A DNA stretch of 54,343 nucleotides from Bacteroidales bacterium (lineage in GTDB: Bacteria; Bacteroidota; Bacteroidia; Bacteroidales; F082), in assembly GCA_014860665.1 (NCBI GenBank), contig JACZJI010000149.1:1-54343 (forward strand), given 5' to 3'. The notes beneath the pieces were generated by a model that was given only the letters and a program-made list of their open reading frames with translations, did no database searches and was not told the origin of the DNA. Both the position numbers and the translations under genes were made by a program. This document shows, in pieces, positions 27,595 to 35,644 of the stretch (the first letter of the stretch is position 1; each line of letters starts with the position of its first letter).

Positions 27595-28350
27595 TTAGCC
27601 AGCATAAGGTTCTTTGAGCCATTCATAGCCCTTTTCTTCCAGCTCTAATGCTAACCCTTTTCCACCTGATTTAACAATTCGTCCTTCAAACATCACATGA
27701 ACAAAATCAGGGATAATATAATCCAAAAGTCTTTGATAATGTGTAATGACCAGAAAGCCGTTGTCTTCTGATTTCAACTGATTTACACCGTTGGCAACTA
27801 CTTTTAATGCATCAATATCCAACCCGGAGTCAGTTTCATCAAGAATAGCAAGCTCTGGTTCCAGCATGGCCATCTGAAAAATCTCATTTTTCTTTTTTTC
27901 ACCACCTGAAAATCCTTCATTCACAGAACGATTTGTCATTTTAGCATTGATGTCGACCAGTTTTTTCTTTTCTTCCATCTTTTTAAGAAACTCGCCTGCC
28001 TGCATTGGTGGAAGATTTTTGTACTCCCTCTTTGCATTCATAGCCGTTCTCATAAAATTAGTCATACTCACACCGGGGATTTCGATGGGATATTGAAAAC
28101 TAAGGAAAACCCCTTCGTTAGCCCTTTGATCTGGGGTCCAATCCAGAATGGACTTTCCATTGTAAAGGATCTCTCCTTTGGTAATTTCATAACCTTCTCT
28201 ACCGGTAATGGCAGCTGCCAGTGTACTTTTTCCGGTTCCATTCGGTCCCATGATGGCGTGGATTTCCCCTTTGTTGATACTCAAGTTCAATCCCTTGATA
28301 ATCTCTTTACCATCGATGGATACATGTAAATCTTTGATATTTAACAACAT
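27595..28350 (-). CDS. sufC: Fe-S assembly ATPase SufC
   Basis: ABC-type ATPase that drives conformational changes in SufBD. The 251 residues include Walker A GPNGTGKST (35-43), the signature SGGEKKKNE, Walker B LAILDETDSGLD and the H-loop VITHYQRLL, all in the SufC-specific form. It lies 98 bp after sufB, a longer gap than the others in the operon. Confidence 0.97.
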   Translation of the reverse strand: MLLNIKDLHVSIDGKEIIKGLNLSINKGEIHAIMGPNGTGKSTLAAAITGREGYEITKGEILYNGKSILDWTPDQRANEGVFLSFQYPIEIPGVSMTNFMRTAMNAKREYKNLPPMQAGEFLKKMEEKKKLVDINAKMTNRSVNEGFSGGEKKKNEIFQMAMLEPELAILDETDSGLDIDALKVVANGVNQLKSEDNGFLVITHYQRLLDYIIPDFVHVMFEGRIVKSGGKGLALELEEKGYEWLKEPYAG

Positions 28351-28448
28351 GTTATCTGCTTCTATGATTTCCCTAACGGGAAAATATTTTCAATAAACTT
28401 TAAACTCTATTTTTTCTGACTTCCGCTTTAATCATTCATCTATAGCCA

Positions 28449-29903
28449 TTATCCTACACTTCCTTCCAGTGTGATTGCCAGAAGCTTTTGTGCTTCAACA
28501 GCAAATTCCATCGGCAACTTGTTCAACACCTCTTTTGCATATCCATTCACGATGAGACCGATCGATTTCTCCATGTCGATACCTCTTTGCTGACAATAGA
28601 ATAGTTGGTCATCAGAAATTTTGGAAGTGGTGGCCTCATGCTCCACAATAGCGGTAGGATTTCCTGTTTTTATGTATGGAAACGTATGGGCTCCACATTT
28701 ATCACCTAGTAACAACGAATCGCATTGCGAAAAGTTCCGTGCATTTTTTGCATTTTTTGCCACACGGACGAGTCCACGGTAGCTATTGTTGCTTCTTCCA
28801 GCAGAAATACCCTTAGATATGATAGTACTGGTAGTATTTTTCCCAATGTGAAGCATCTTAGTCCCTGTATCGGCCTGTTGATAATTATTGGTGACAGCAA
28901 CAGAATAAAATTCCCCCACCGAATAATCACCTCTCAAAATGCAACTAGGGTATTTCCATGTGATAGCAGACCCGGTTTCGACCTGCGTCCAGCTGATTTT
29001 AGAATGATGTCCTTTACAAAGTCCACGTTTGGTAACAAAATTGTAAATACCACCCTTTCCCTCTTTATCGCCAGGATACCAGTTTTGTACTGTGGAATAT
29101 TTAATTTCTGCATTATCATGCGCAATCAATTCTACGATAGCTGCATGAAGCTGATTTTCATCTCGCATAGGAGCTGTGCACCCTTCCAGATAACTAACAT
29201 AACTTTCATCATCAGCAATAATCAAAGTGCGCTCAAACTGTCCGGTATTAGCAGCATTAATTCTGAAATAGGTAGAAAGCTCAATCGGGCAACGGACACC
29301 TTTCGGTATATAGCAAAAAGAACCGTCACTAAATACTGCTGAATTCAGGGCAGCAAAATAATTATCGGTATAAGGCACTACTGATCCAAGATATTTTTTC
29401 ACGAGATCAGGATGATTTTTGACAGCTTCGCTGAAAGAACAAAAAATAATATCGTGCTTTTTCAGAGTTTCCTGAAAAGTGGTTTTCACAGACACACTAT
29501 CTATTACAGCATCCACAGCCACACCTGCAAGATGTTTCTGTTCTTCGAGCGAAATCCCGAGCTTGTCAAAAGTCTGAAGAAGTTCCGGATCAACCTCATC
29601 AAGGCTGTTCAGTTTCTTTTTTTGTTTTGGAGCTGAATAGTAGATTATATTCTGAAAATTAATGGGTGGATGGCTAATATGTGCCCAACTGGGCTCATCC
29701 ATCGTAAGCCAATGTCTATAAGCCTTTAAGCGAAATTCCAAAAGCCAATCTGGTTCGTCTTTCTTTTCAGAAATATATCGGATGATATCTTCTGACAGCC
29801 CTTTAGGAGCCTGATCCGAATCAATATTGGTTACAAACCCGTATTTATATTCACCTGATGTGACCTCTTCCAAAGCTGTATTTTCCTTCTTCTTGTCACT
29901 CAT
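28449..29903 (-). CDS. sufB: Fe-S assembly scaffold protein SufB
   Basis: Main scaffold on which Fe-S clusters are built. The 484 residues show the family core: [60 protein letters not shown] and [19 protein letters not shown], the last with the conserved Cys proposed to bind the cluster. It is the first gene of sufBCDSE-sufT on the minus strand. No SufR, IscR or other Rrf2-type gene is adjacent. The upstream region has two interleaved inverted repeats (see 29910-29993). Confidence 0.96.
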   Translation of the reverse strand: MSDKKKENTALEEVTSGEYKYGFVTNIDSDQAPKGLSEDIIRYISEKKDEPDWLLEFRLKAYRHWLTMDEPSWAHISHPPINFQNIIYYSAPKQKKKLNSLDEVDPELLQTFDKLGISLEEQKHLAGVAVDAVIDSVSVKTTFQETLKKHDIIFCSFSEAVKNHPDLVKKYLGSVVPYTDNYFAALNSAVFSDGSFCYIPKGVRCPIELSTYFRINAANTGQFERTLIIADDESYVSYLEGCTAPMRDENQLHAAIVELIAHDNAEIKYSTVQNWYPGDKEGKGGIYNFVTKRGLCKGHHSKISWTQVETGSAITWKYPSCILRGDYSVGEFYSVAVTNNYQQADTGTKMLHIGKNTTSTIISKGISAGRSNNSYRGLVRVAKNAKNARNFSQCDSLLLGDKCGAHTFPYIKTGNPTAIVEHEATTSKISDDQLFYCQQRGIDMEKSIGLIVNGYAKEVLNKLPMEFAVEAQKLLAITLEGSVG

Positions 29904-29909
29904 ATTTCT

Positions 29910-29993
29910 TTATTTAGAATAATTTCAAATTAGGCCACGAAATTACAAAAAAATTAGACGTCATCTCTTTACAGGATTCTAAATAACGTCTAA
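29910..29993 (-). promoter_or_regulatory. Interleaved inverted repeats upstream of sufB
   Basis: Reading along the minus strand: TTAGACGT (29993-29986), TTATTTAGAAT (29986-29976), ACGTCTAA (29961-29954), ATTCTAAATAA (29920-29910). The first and third are an exact 8-bp inverted pair, the second and fourth an exact 11-bp pair, and they interleave (pseudoknot order). A T7 run follows the third element, and the fourth ends six bases before the sufB ATG. This could be a folded mRNA leader or overlapping operator sites. No clean TAnnTTTG box was found. Confidence 0.45.
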
Positions 29994-30090
29994 ACAAAAG
30001 TCTGTGAAATTAAAATACGAAGAGAGCTCCAGGATCTGTTCCCGAAAGCATTATCAATTACAAAAAACTCCTTACTGAAAACATTGATAG

Positions 30091-31428
30091 TTAATTTTCA
30101 TTTTTAAGCATACGATAAATAGTGGATTTACCAACACCTAATTTTTTAGCGGCTTCAACGACGTTCCCATTATATTTTTCCAGATAATAGAAAATAATTT
30201 TTTTGTTAAACTCGGCCAAAGTGCTCTCCTGACCTAAGAAATCAGTAATCATGCGTGTGGAGCTGAAATTGATATGCTGTTCATCGATATTTTTGTCTGC
30301 CAATACAACAGCAAGTTCAACAATAGACCGAAGTTCCCGGATATTTCCTGGGTAAGCATATTTCATCAGTTTTTCCTGAGCCTCTGTCGTAAATTCTTTG
30401 GGCTCCATACCATTTTCCGCGGCAAATTCATTCGCAAAATAAGAAGCAAGTATCAAAATATCATTACCACGATTCCTTAGTGGTGGAAGATGTATCGGGA
30501 GACCAAGCAGACGATAATAAAGATCCTGCCTGAATCGGCCCTGTTGCACTTCGTGACTGAGATCTTTATTGGTGGCTACGATTAATCTTGTATCAACGGG
30601 AATTTCTTTGTTTCCACCCAGCCGGTTGATTTCTTTTTCCTGAAGGACACGAAGCAGTTTAGCCTGCATATTTATATCCATATCGGCTATTTCGTCCAGG
30701 AATAATGTCCCTCCGGAAGCCAACTCAAATTTGCCTAATTTACGGGTATCTGCCCCGGTAAACGCACCTTTTTCATATCCAAATAGTTCGCTTTCGATAA
30801 GTGTATCCGGAATAGCAGAAACATTGATTGCAATAAAGGGTTTTTTCGATCGTGATGAATTATAATGAATTGCTTTGGCAACCAATTCTTTACCTGTTCC
30901 TGTTTCACCGGTAATAGAAATTGTGATGTTGGACTTCAGCGCCCTTTCCATCAGGTCAAAGACTTGTTTTATGGCAGGGCTGCTCCCTTTTATGATTTTT
31001 CTGAAAGCATATTTCTTTTCAACTTCCTGTTTCAGATCTTCCAGCTCTTTGCTGAGATTCTTGCGCTCCTGGATTTTATTAATCGCATTCCACAAGCGAT
31101 CTTTAGTATCCTGATCTTTTACAAAATAATCATAAGCTCCGGCTCGTAGCAGGTCAATGGCAGTTTTCACATCTTCCTGGCCAGAAACAATAATCACCGG
31201 AAGTTCGGGATAATCTGCTTTTATTCTTTGTAAACATTGCTCCCCTGAAATATCAGGCAGCATATAATCCAAAGAAATGAGATCGGGTCTTTGATATAGA
31301 TTTTCAAGACATTCCTTTCCTGTCCTGAATAAAATTACTTCGTTGGCCGGATTCAATGATAAGTGATGTTTTAACACTTCACCGTATATCGTATCATCCT
31401 CAACCACAAAAATTTTCAAGGTACTCAT
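30091..31428 (-). CDS. Sigma-54-dependent response regulator (NtrC family)
   Basis: Transcription activator with the order receiver (1-120), AAA+ (about 145-380), Fis-type helix-turn-helix. The receiver has D10/D11, phosphoacceptor D54 (SLDYMLPD) and K104. The AAA+ domain has Walker A GETGTGKE (174-181), the sigma-54-contacting loop GAFTGA (221-226) and Walker B LFLDEIAD. The C terminus NGNVVEAAKKLGVGKSTIYR is the DNA-reading helix-turn-helix. The 445 residues are the usual length. No sensor kinase is adjacent, so the partner and target genes are unknown. Confidence 0.95.
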   Translation of the reverse strand: MSTLKIFVVEDDTIYGEVLKHHLSLNPANEVILFRTGKECLENLYQRPDLISLDYMLPDISGEQCLQRIKADYPELPVIIVSGQEDVKTAIDLLRAGAYDYFVKDQDTKDRLWNAINKIQERKNLSKELEDLKQEVEKKYAFRKIIKGSSPAIKQVFDLMERALKSNITISITGETGTGKELVAKAIHYNSSRSKKPFIAINVSAIPDTLIESELFGYEKGAFTGADTRKLGKFELASGGTLFLDEIADMDINMQAKLLRVLQEKEINRLGGNKEIPVDTRLIVATNKDLSHEVQQGRFRQDLYYRLLGLPIHLPPLRNRGNDILILASYFANEFAAENGMEPKEFTTEAQEKLMKYAYPGNIRELRSIVELAVVLADKNIDEQHINFSSTRMITDFLGQESTLAEFNKKIIFYYLEKYNGNVVEAAKKLGVGKSTIYRMLKNEN

Positions 31429-31703
31429 AACTATCTTTTAGATAATAATATCAGTTCTTAAAGTTAAAGGTATAAAATTTTTTATCATTCTTAGAAATTC
31501 ATATAAAATAATTCCAATTATCTAATATTGGGAATCACTTCTCATAATTCACAAACAGATTAAAACGCGCTTATACTAAAAATTAAACAGTCTTTTAAAT
31601 ACATTGATTACCTATATTTTAGCTGTTAATTAATAATACACATCGGACATAATATTTTCACCAAATAATAAATTAAAGAAAAAAAGATAAAATTTGAATT
31701 TTA

Positions 31704-31946
31704 TTACAAAAGCCGATGGGTATTATCGCAAAAAGGACCTTCTTTACTATGTCTGCACATACACCATTTAACGAAAGTTTCTTTTTCCAACACAACTTTT
31801 ACAGGTTTAAAAGAGGTGCCCACATGTGATTTATCACAAAACGGTTGATTTTTACTCCGTCCACAGGCGCACCATAAGTAGGTACCTGGCTCCATAACCA
31901 TTTTCAGCGAGTGCTTTTGAACAATGACAGGGTCTTCCATGTACAT
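31704..31946 (-). CDS. Double CDGSH iron-sulfur domain protein
   Basis: Small protein (80 residues) with two CDGSH-type motifs, each expected to bind a 2Fe-2S cluster through three Cys and one His: C26, C28, C37, H41 and C62, C64, C73, H77. The usual CDG is CDK in the first motif and CDN in the second; the ligands themselves are kept. There is no transmembrane segment, so it is cytoplasmic, unlike mitoNEET. An alternative ATG lies two codons in. It is separated from the thiolase gene upstream by a terminator, so it is likely transcribed on its own. Confidence 0.9.
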   Translation of the reverse strand: MYMEDPVIVQKHSLKMVMEPGTYLWCACGRSKNQPFCDKSHVGTSFKPVKVVLEKETFVKWCMCRHSKEGPFCDNTHRLL

Positions 31947-31969
31947 TAATTGTAATTATACGTCGAAAA

Positions 31970-32008
31970 TAAAAAAATACCGGTTACCCATGCAAAGGCA
32001 ACCGGTAT
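31970..32008 (-). terminator. Terminator of the ech-had-thiolase operon
   Basis: On the minus strand ATACCGGTT (32008-32000) pairs with AACCGGTAT (31985-31977); a run of six Ts follows. It stands 18 bp after the thiolase stop and just before the CDGSH gene. Confidence 0.85.
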
Positions 32009-32025
32009 GTTATCCGAAAATAAAT

Positions 32026-33273
32026 TTATTCTCCTCTTTTAAATACTATGGAAGTAACAGTTACATCATCACCCCCCATGTTAATAGTAAGTCCGTAAGG
32101 ACGGTTTTCATTGATCTTAATTTGGGCATTACCAGCATTTCCGGTGAGCTGCTGCCAAATGGTAACAGCCTGATGAACACCGGTACAACCTGTGGGGTGT
32201 CCCCATCCGATCAGTCCGCCTGTGGTATTGAAAGGAATTTCCGAATTCCGGGACGTTTTGCCAGCATCCACATAATCTGCACCTTCGCCTTTGGCTGCCA
32301 GTCCCAACGCTTCTACAGCCAGAATTCCGGCAATGGAGAAACAGTCGTGGGTTTCTATGGTCCCTATCTGATCTATTGTAATTCCAGCATTTTTCAGGGC
32401 CTCATGAGCTGCAAATTTGATGGTTTCCAGTTCTGTCAAATCCTTTGGCTGTGAGGTTATATCCCTTACGGCATGTCCGAATCCTATCACTTCAACGGCA
32501 TTTTTCTTATCGACACCAATACGTTTCAAACCATCCTCCGAGCAAATGGCAATGGCAGAAGCACCATCAGAAACTTTGGAACAATCCAACACCGTCAGAT
32601 GATCCACAAAAGCCTTTCCGTTGGGTTGCATTTTCAGAGCCGTCCCGTAAGGATCGGGATTGGTGTTATGGTATTCCTGAGCAGTCGGATCAAGTCTGGC
32701 ATTTTCAATAGCATTGGCGTACCAGCGCGCCATCCCTTTCCGGGTTCTTTCGTAACCATATTTTTCGTAGTAAGCACCAGCTCGGTCGCTGAACTGTCCC
32801 GGGAAAAAGTACGCGTGACCTGCTTTCCGATTTTGGAACCATCCGGCCAAAGCCAGAATATCAGCTCCATAAATGGCTTTCACGGTATTCTGCACTTCAA
32901 AACCCAATGAAAGATTCACTTCGGCAGTTTCAGCCAAGATATTCCGAATACCTGTAACCAGCGAAAGTCCGCCGGAGGCACAGGCACCTTCCACTCTTAC
33001 TGCGGGTTTCATGGACAATCCTTTATCAATCATAGGTAAAAAACCATCCAGGTGACCCTGACGATTAAAGCGGCTGGCCATAAAATTTCCAATCACCGAC
33101 TCGTCCACATTTTGAGCTCCGCCAATTTGATTCAGCACACCTTGTCCGGCTTCTTTAATATAATGTTCTATACCCGGACGGGGTTTCCTGGGATTAAATT
33201 CTCTTCGGCCGGTTCCTAAAGAAATGGTGTTGTAACCGGCTGTCATATATACTTTTCTTCTTAATTTCTTCAT
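32026..33273 (-). CDS. Thiolase family protein (SCP-x/acetyl-CoA acetyltransferase type)
   Basis: Thiolase-superfamily acyltransferase of 415 residues that should cleave or form a 3-oxoacyl-CoA. The nucleophilic Cys is C98 (VEGACASGG), followed by ETHDCFSIAG and the C-terminal GGLIGWGHPTGCTGVHQ, which supplies His and the second Cys. The ETHDCF and GHPxGxTG forms resemble the SCP2-type thiolase branch more than classical AtoB/FadA. It is third in a three-gene operon after enoyl-CoA hydratase and 3-hydroxyacyl-CoA dehydrogenase, 11 bp after the latter. Confidence 0.88.
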   Translation of the reverse strand: MKKLRRKVYMTAGYNTISLGTGRREFNPRKPRPGIEHYIKEAGQGVLNQIGGAQNVDESVIGNFMASRFNRQGHLDGFLPMIDKGLSMKPAVRVEGACASGGLSLVTGIRNILAETAEVNLSLGFEVQNTVKAIYGADILALAGWFQNRKAGHAYFFPGQFSDRAGAYYEKYGYERTRKGMARWYANAIENARLDPTAQEYHNTNPDPYGTALKMQPNGKAFVDHLTVLDCSKVSDGASAIAICSEDGLKRIGVDKKNAVEVIGFGHAVRDITSQPKDLTELETIKFAAHEALKNAGITIDQIGTIETHDCFSIAGILAVEALGLAAKGEGADYVDAGKTSRNSEIPFNTTGGLIGWGHPTGCTGVHQAVTIWQQLTGNAGNAQIKINENRPYGLTINMGGDDVTVTSIVFKRGE

Positions 33274-33284
33274 GATTCCGCGTG

Positions 33285-34628
33285 TTATTCAAAAAAGTTA
33301 TTGATCGGTCCGTAAGCATGGTAGAATCCGGTAAGCATTACCGTATTCACATCATCAGCATGGGCAGCGACTTTGTCTTTCACCAGCTTTTCTCCAATTT
33401 CCTTGGAACGTTTTCCGTATCTGATGGCCATTACGGCACCCAGTGAATCGAGAGATTTCAAATCTGTATAAAATTTCATCAAAACCTCTTCTTTGTTTTT
33501 CATACGAAGGATGGATTTCCACGGCACAGCTGATTCGGGCAGATCACCCAGTATTTCATCACATTCGTCTTTGAATTTTTCAATCTCTACATACTCCTGT
33601 TTGTGAATATCCCAGACCGCAACAGGCTGTCCGCTTTTGTACTTAAAGAATCCGTCTTTTTGTGCACCGCTTGAATACTGTCCACCTTTCACTCCTTGTT
33701 CCATGAATTTATCCAACAGATCGCTTTGCAGAGTTTCGTCTTCCACAAAAGGATTCATGACATTCAAAATGAATTGCATCACATCAATACCTACATAATC
33801 CATAAGCTGAAAAATACCCATAGGACGAATCAGATAATCCTGTGTAACCTTATTGACCATGTATATGGCTTTATAAAGTGGCATATTTTTGTCTTTAGCC
33901 AGCTCTTGGGCTTCTTTGATACCATGCAAGCCATCGCGCATGAAATGTCCGTTACCTATAAATCCTGCAAAGTCGTTAGAAGGAACTACAACTTTATTCA
34001 GATTTTTGGCATACTGCAATGCAAAATCAGCTACTTCTTGTTTTGTGCTGTCAGTTTTAATCAATTCAACAAGCTTTTGCACGGCCGGAGGGTTGTAGAA
34101 ATGAAACCCAATTACTTTTCCGTCCAATCCGGCTTCTTCGTCAATAAGATGGATAGGAACGGATGAAGTATTGGTAAAGAACCAAACATCATTGGGATTA
34201 TTCTTCTTTATTCCGTCCAGTAGTTTTACTTTCAAGGAACGGTTTTCATTCACTGCTTCAAAAACAAGATTTGCTTTATTAGCAGCTTCCATCACAGTAA
34301 CAGGATGAACAATGTTGAGAACATCATTGATATAAGCATCGATAATGTCGTAGTTTTCGATAAGATCATCACGGTCAGCATACATCTGGCGCAGCCAAAT
34401 GGTTTTTTTCTCGGCAATTTTCCTCACCTGAACACGCAAATAACCCATCAACCCTGCCAAACCGTCCTCCGACACATCAATAGCATTCAAGACAAAAGTC
34501 TTGCCTTTGTTTTCAGCTTGAAGTGCACGATCGGCCATCTCCACAGCTGTCAGCAACAGAATGCCGCTGCCCATTTTACCGGCAGCACCCAAAACCGCAA
34601 CGTTCTGTAATCTTTCGTCGTAAGTCAT
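33285..34628 (-). CDS. 3-hydroxyacyl-CoA dehydrogenase
   Basis: NAD+-linked enzyme that interconverts 3-hydroxyacyl-CoA and 3-oxoacyl-CoA. The Rossmann nucleotide site is VLGAAGKMGSG at the N terminus; FTNTSSVPIH and GFHFYNPPAVQKLVELI are the substrate and catalytic elements, and IGNGHFMRDG follows. At 447 residues it is much longer than the 280-residue single-function enzyme: there are insertions in the N-terminal domain and a second C-terminal-domain-like stretch over the last 100 residues, as in larger FadB-type proteins but without a fused hydratase. The separate hydratase gene is 46 bp upstream. Confidence 0.9.
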   Translation of the reverse strand: MTYDERLQNVAVLGAAGKMGSGILLLTAVEMADRALQAENKGKTFVLNAIDVSEDGLAGLMGYLRVQVRKIAEKKTIWLRQMYADRDDLIENYDIIDAYINDVLNIVHPVTVMEAANKANLVFEAVNENRSLKVKLLDGIKKNNPNDVWFFTNTSSVPIHLIDEEAGLDGKVIGFHFYNPPAVQKLVELIKTDSTKQEVADFALQYAKNLNKVVVPSNDFAGFIGNGHFMRDGLHGIKEAQELAKDKNMPLYKAIYMVNKVTQDYLIRPMGIFQLMDYVGIDVMQFILNVMNPFVEDETLQSDLLDKFMEQGVKGGQYSSGAQKDGFFKYKSGQPVAVWDIHKQEYVEIEKFKDECDEILGDLPESAVPWKSILRMKNKEEVLMKFYTDLKSLDSLGAVMAIRYGKRSKEIGEKLVKDKVAAHADDVNTVMLTGFYHAYGPINNFFE

Positions 34629-34674
34629 ATTTATAAATTTTTATTGAATTATTTCTTTAACTTTCAAGGTATTG

Positions 34675-35445
34675 CTACCAATTTGGTTTTCTTTTCTCCA
34701 AAAAAGCAGACATCCCTTCACGTCCTTCGCTGTTATCTCCGAACAATGAACCAAATTCAGCGGATTCAAGCTCAGAACCTTCATCCAGACTCATTTCATA
34801 GCCTTTACGCACCACACGTTTCAGCTTTCTGATGGCTTGTGGTCCTTTGGAAATGATATTTTTTGCGATGGTCATACTGGTTTCCATGAGTACTTCGGGC
34901 TCGGCAACTTTCTGAACCAAACCAATTCTTAACGCTTCATCAGCCGTAATCATATCGGCAGTCATTAAAAGATAGAGGGCCGTCCCCATGTTTGTAAGTC
35001 GAGAGAGACGCTGTGTTCCGGCATAACCAGGAATCAAGCCGAGGTTTACTTCCGGCTGTCCGAATTTCGCCTTACTGCTGACAATACGGAAATCACAGGC
35101 CATAGCCAGTTCCATACCACCACCCAGTGCAAAGCCATTCACAACTGCAATTACAGGAATATCCAATTCTTCCAGACTTCTGAAGGTGTTTTGTCCTAAA
35201 CGGGAAAAAGCTTTCCCTTCTTCCTGGTTTTTATTTACCATTTCGGCAATATCTGCACCTGCTACAAAAGCTTTTCCCGAACCCACGATCATGACGAGAT
35301 TGACGGCTTTGTCTTTTTTTACAGAAGCTACCAATTCATCAAGCTCATTAAAAAACTGGGTATTCAGAGCGTTCATCGCCTGGGGTCTGTTGATGGTCAC
35401 TAACAGAATTCCCTCCTCAAATTTTGTTTCTAATACCTTGTCCAT
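34675..35445 (-). CDS. Enoyl-CoA hydratase/isomerase family protein
   Basis: Crotonase-fold enzyme of 256 residues starting at the ATG at 35445; a TTG seven codons earlier overlaps the promoter box and is rejected. Oxyanion-hole segments are KAFVAGADIAEM and ALGGGMELAMACD; both catalytic glutamates are seen (GGGMELAMA and FGQPEVNLGLIPGYAG). It most likely hydrates short-chain enoyl-CoA. It is first in the operon with the dehydrogenase and thiolase, which could run in the synthetic (butyrate-type) or oxidative direction. Confidence 0.92.
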   Translation of the reverse strand: MDKVLETKFEEGILLVTINRPQAMNALNTQFFNELDELVASVKKDKAVNLVMIVGSGKAFVAGADIAEMVNKNQEEGKAFSRLGQNTFRSLEELDIPVIAVVNGFALGGGMELAMACDFRIVSSKAKFGQPEVNLGLIPGYAGTQRLSRLTNMGTALYLLMTADMITADEALRIGLVQKVAEPEVLMETSMTIAKNIISKGPQAIRKLKRVVRKGYEMSLDEGSELESAEFGSLFGDNSEGREGMSAFLEKRKPNW

Positions 35446-35463
35446 TGATAATTTTTTGATGCC

Positions 35464-35471
35464 CAAATTTA
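35464..35471 (-). promoter_or_regulatory. -7 promoter element for the enoyl-CoA hydratase operon
   Basis: TAAATTTG on the minus strand matches TAnnTTTG and lies 18 bp upstream of the ATG at 35445, in the 199-bp region shared with divergent mfd. Confidence 0.55.
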
Positions 35472-35618
35472 GTAATTATTCGACAAGGAAAACTGGCGCA
35501 AACCTTTTCGGTAAGATATCAGTTATAAATTATGTTAATTATGAACTGCTCATCAACAGAGAATAAAGATCAGTTTAGTGTCCCCATTCAATCTGATAAA
35601 TGTCAAACAGGATTTGAA

Positions 35619-35626
35619 TATCTTTG
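35619..35626 (+). promoter_or_regulatory. -7 promoter element for mfd
   Basis: TATCTTTG matches TAnnTTTG and lies 18 bp before the mfd GTG start at 35645. Confidence 0.55.
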
Positions 35627-35644
35627 CAGTCTTGAAAAGGAAGC

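Noticed and set aside
28725..29342. 205-codon open frame antisense to sufB
   Set aside because: It is inside a full, conserved sufB; no independent promoter or family.
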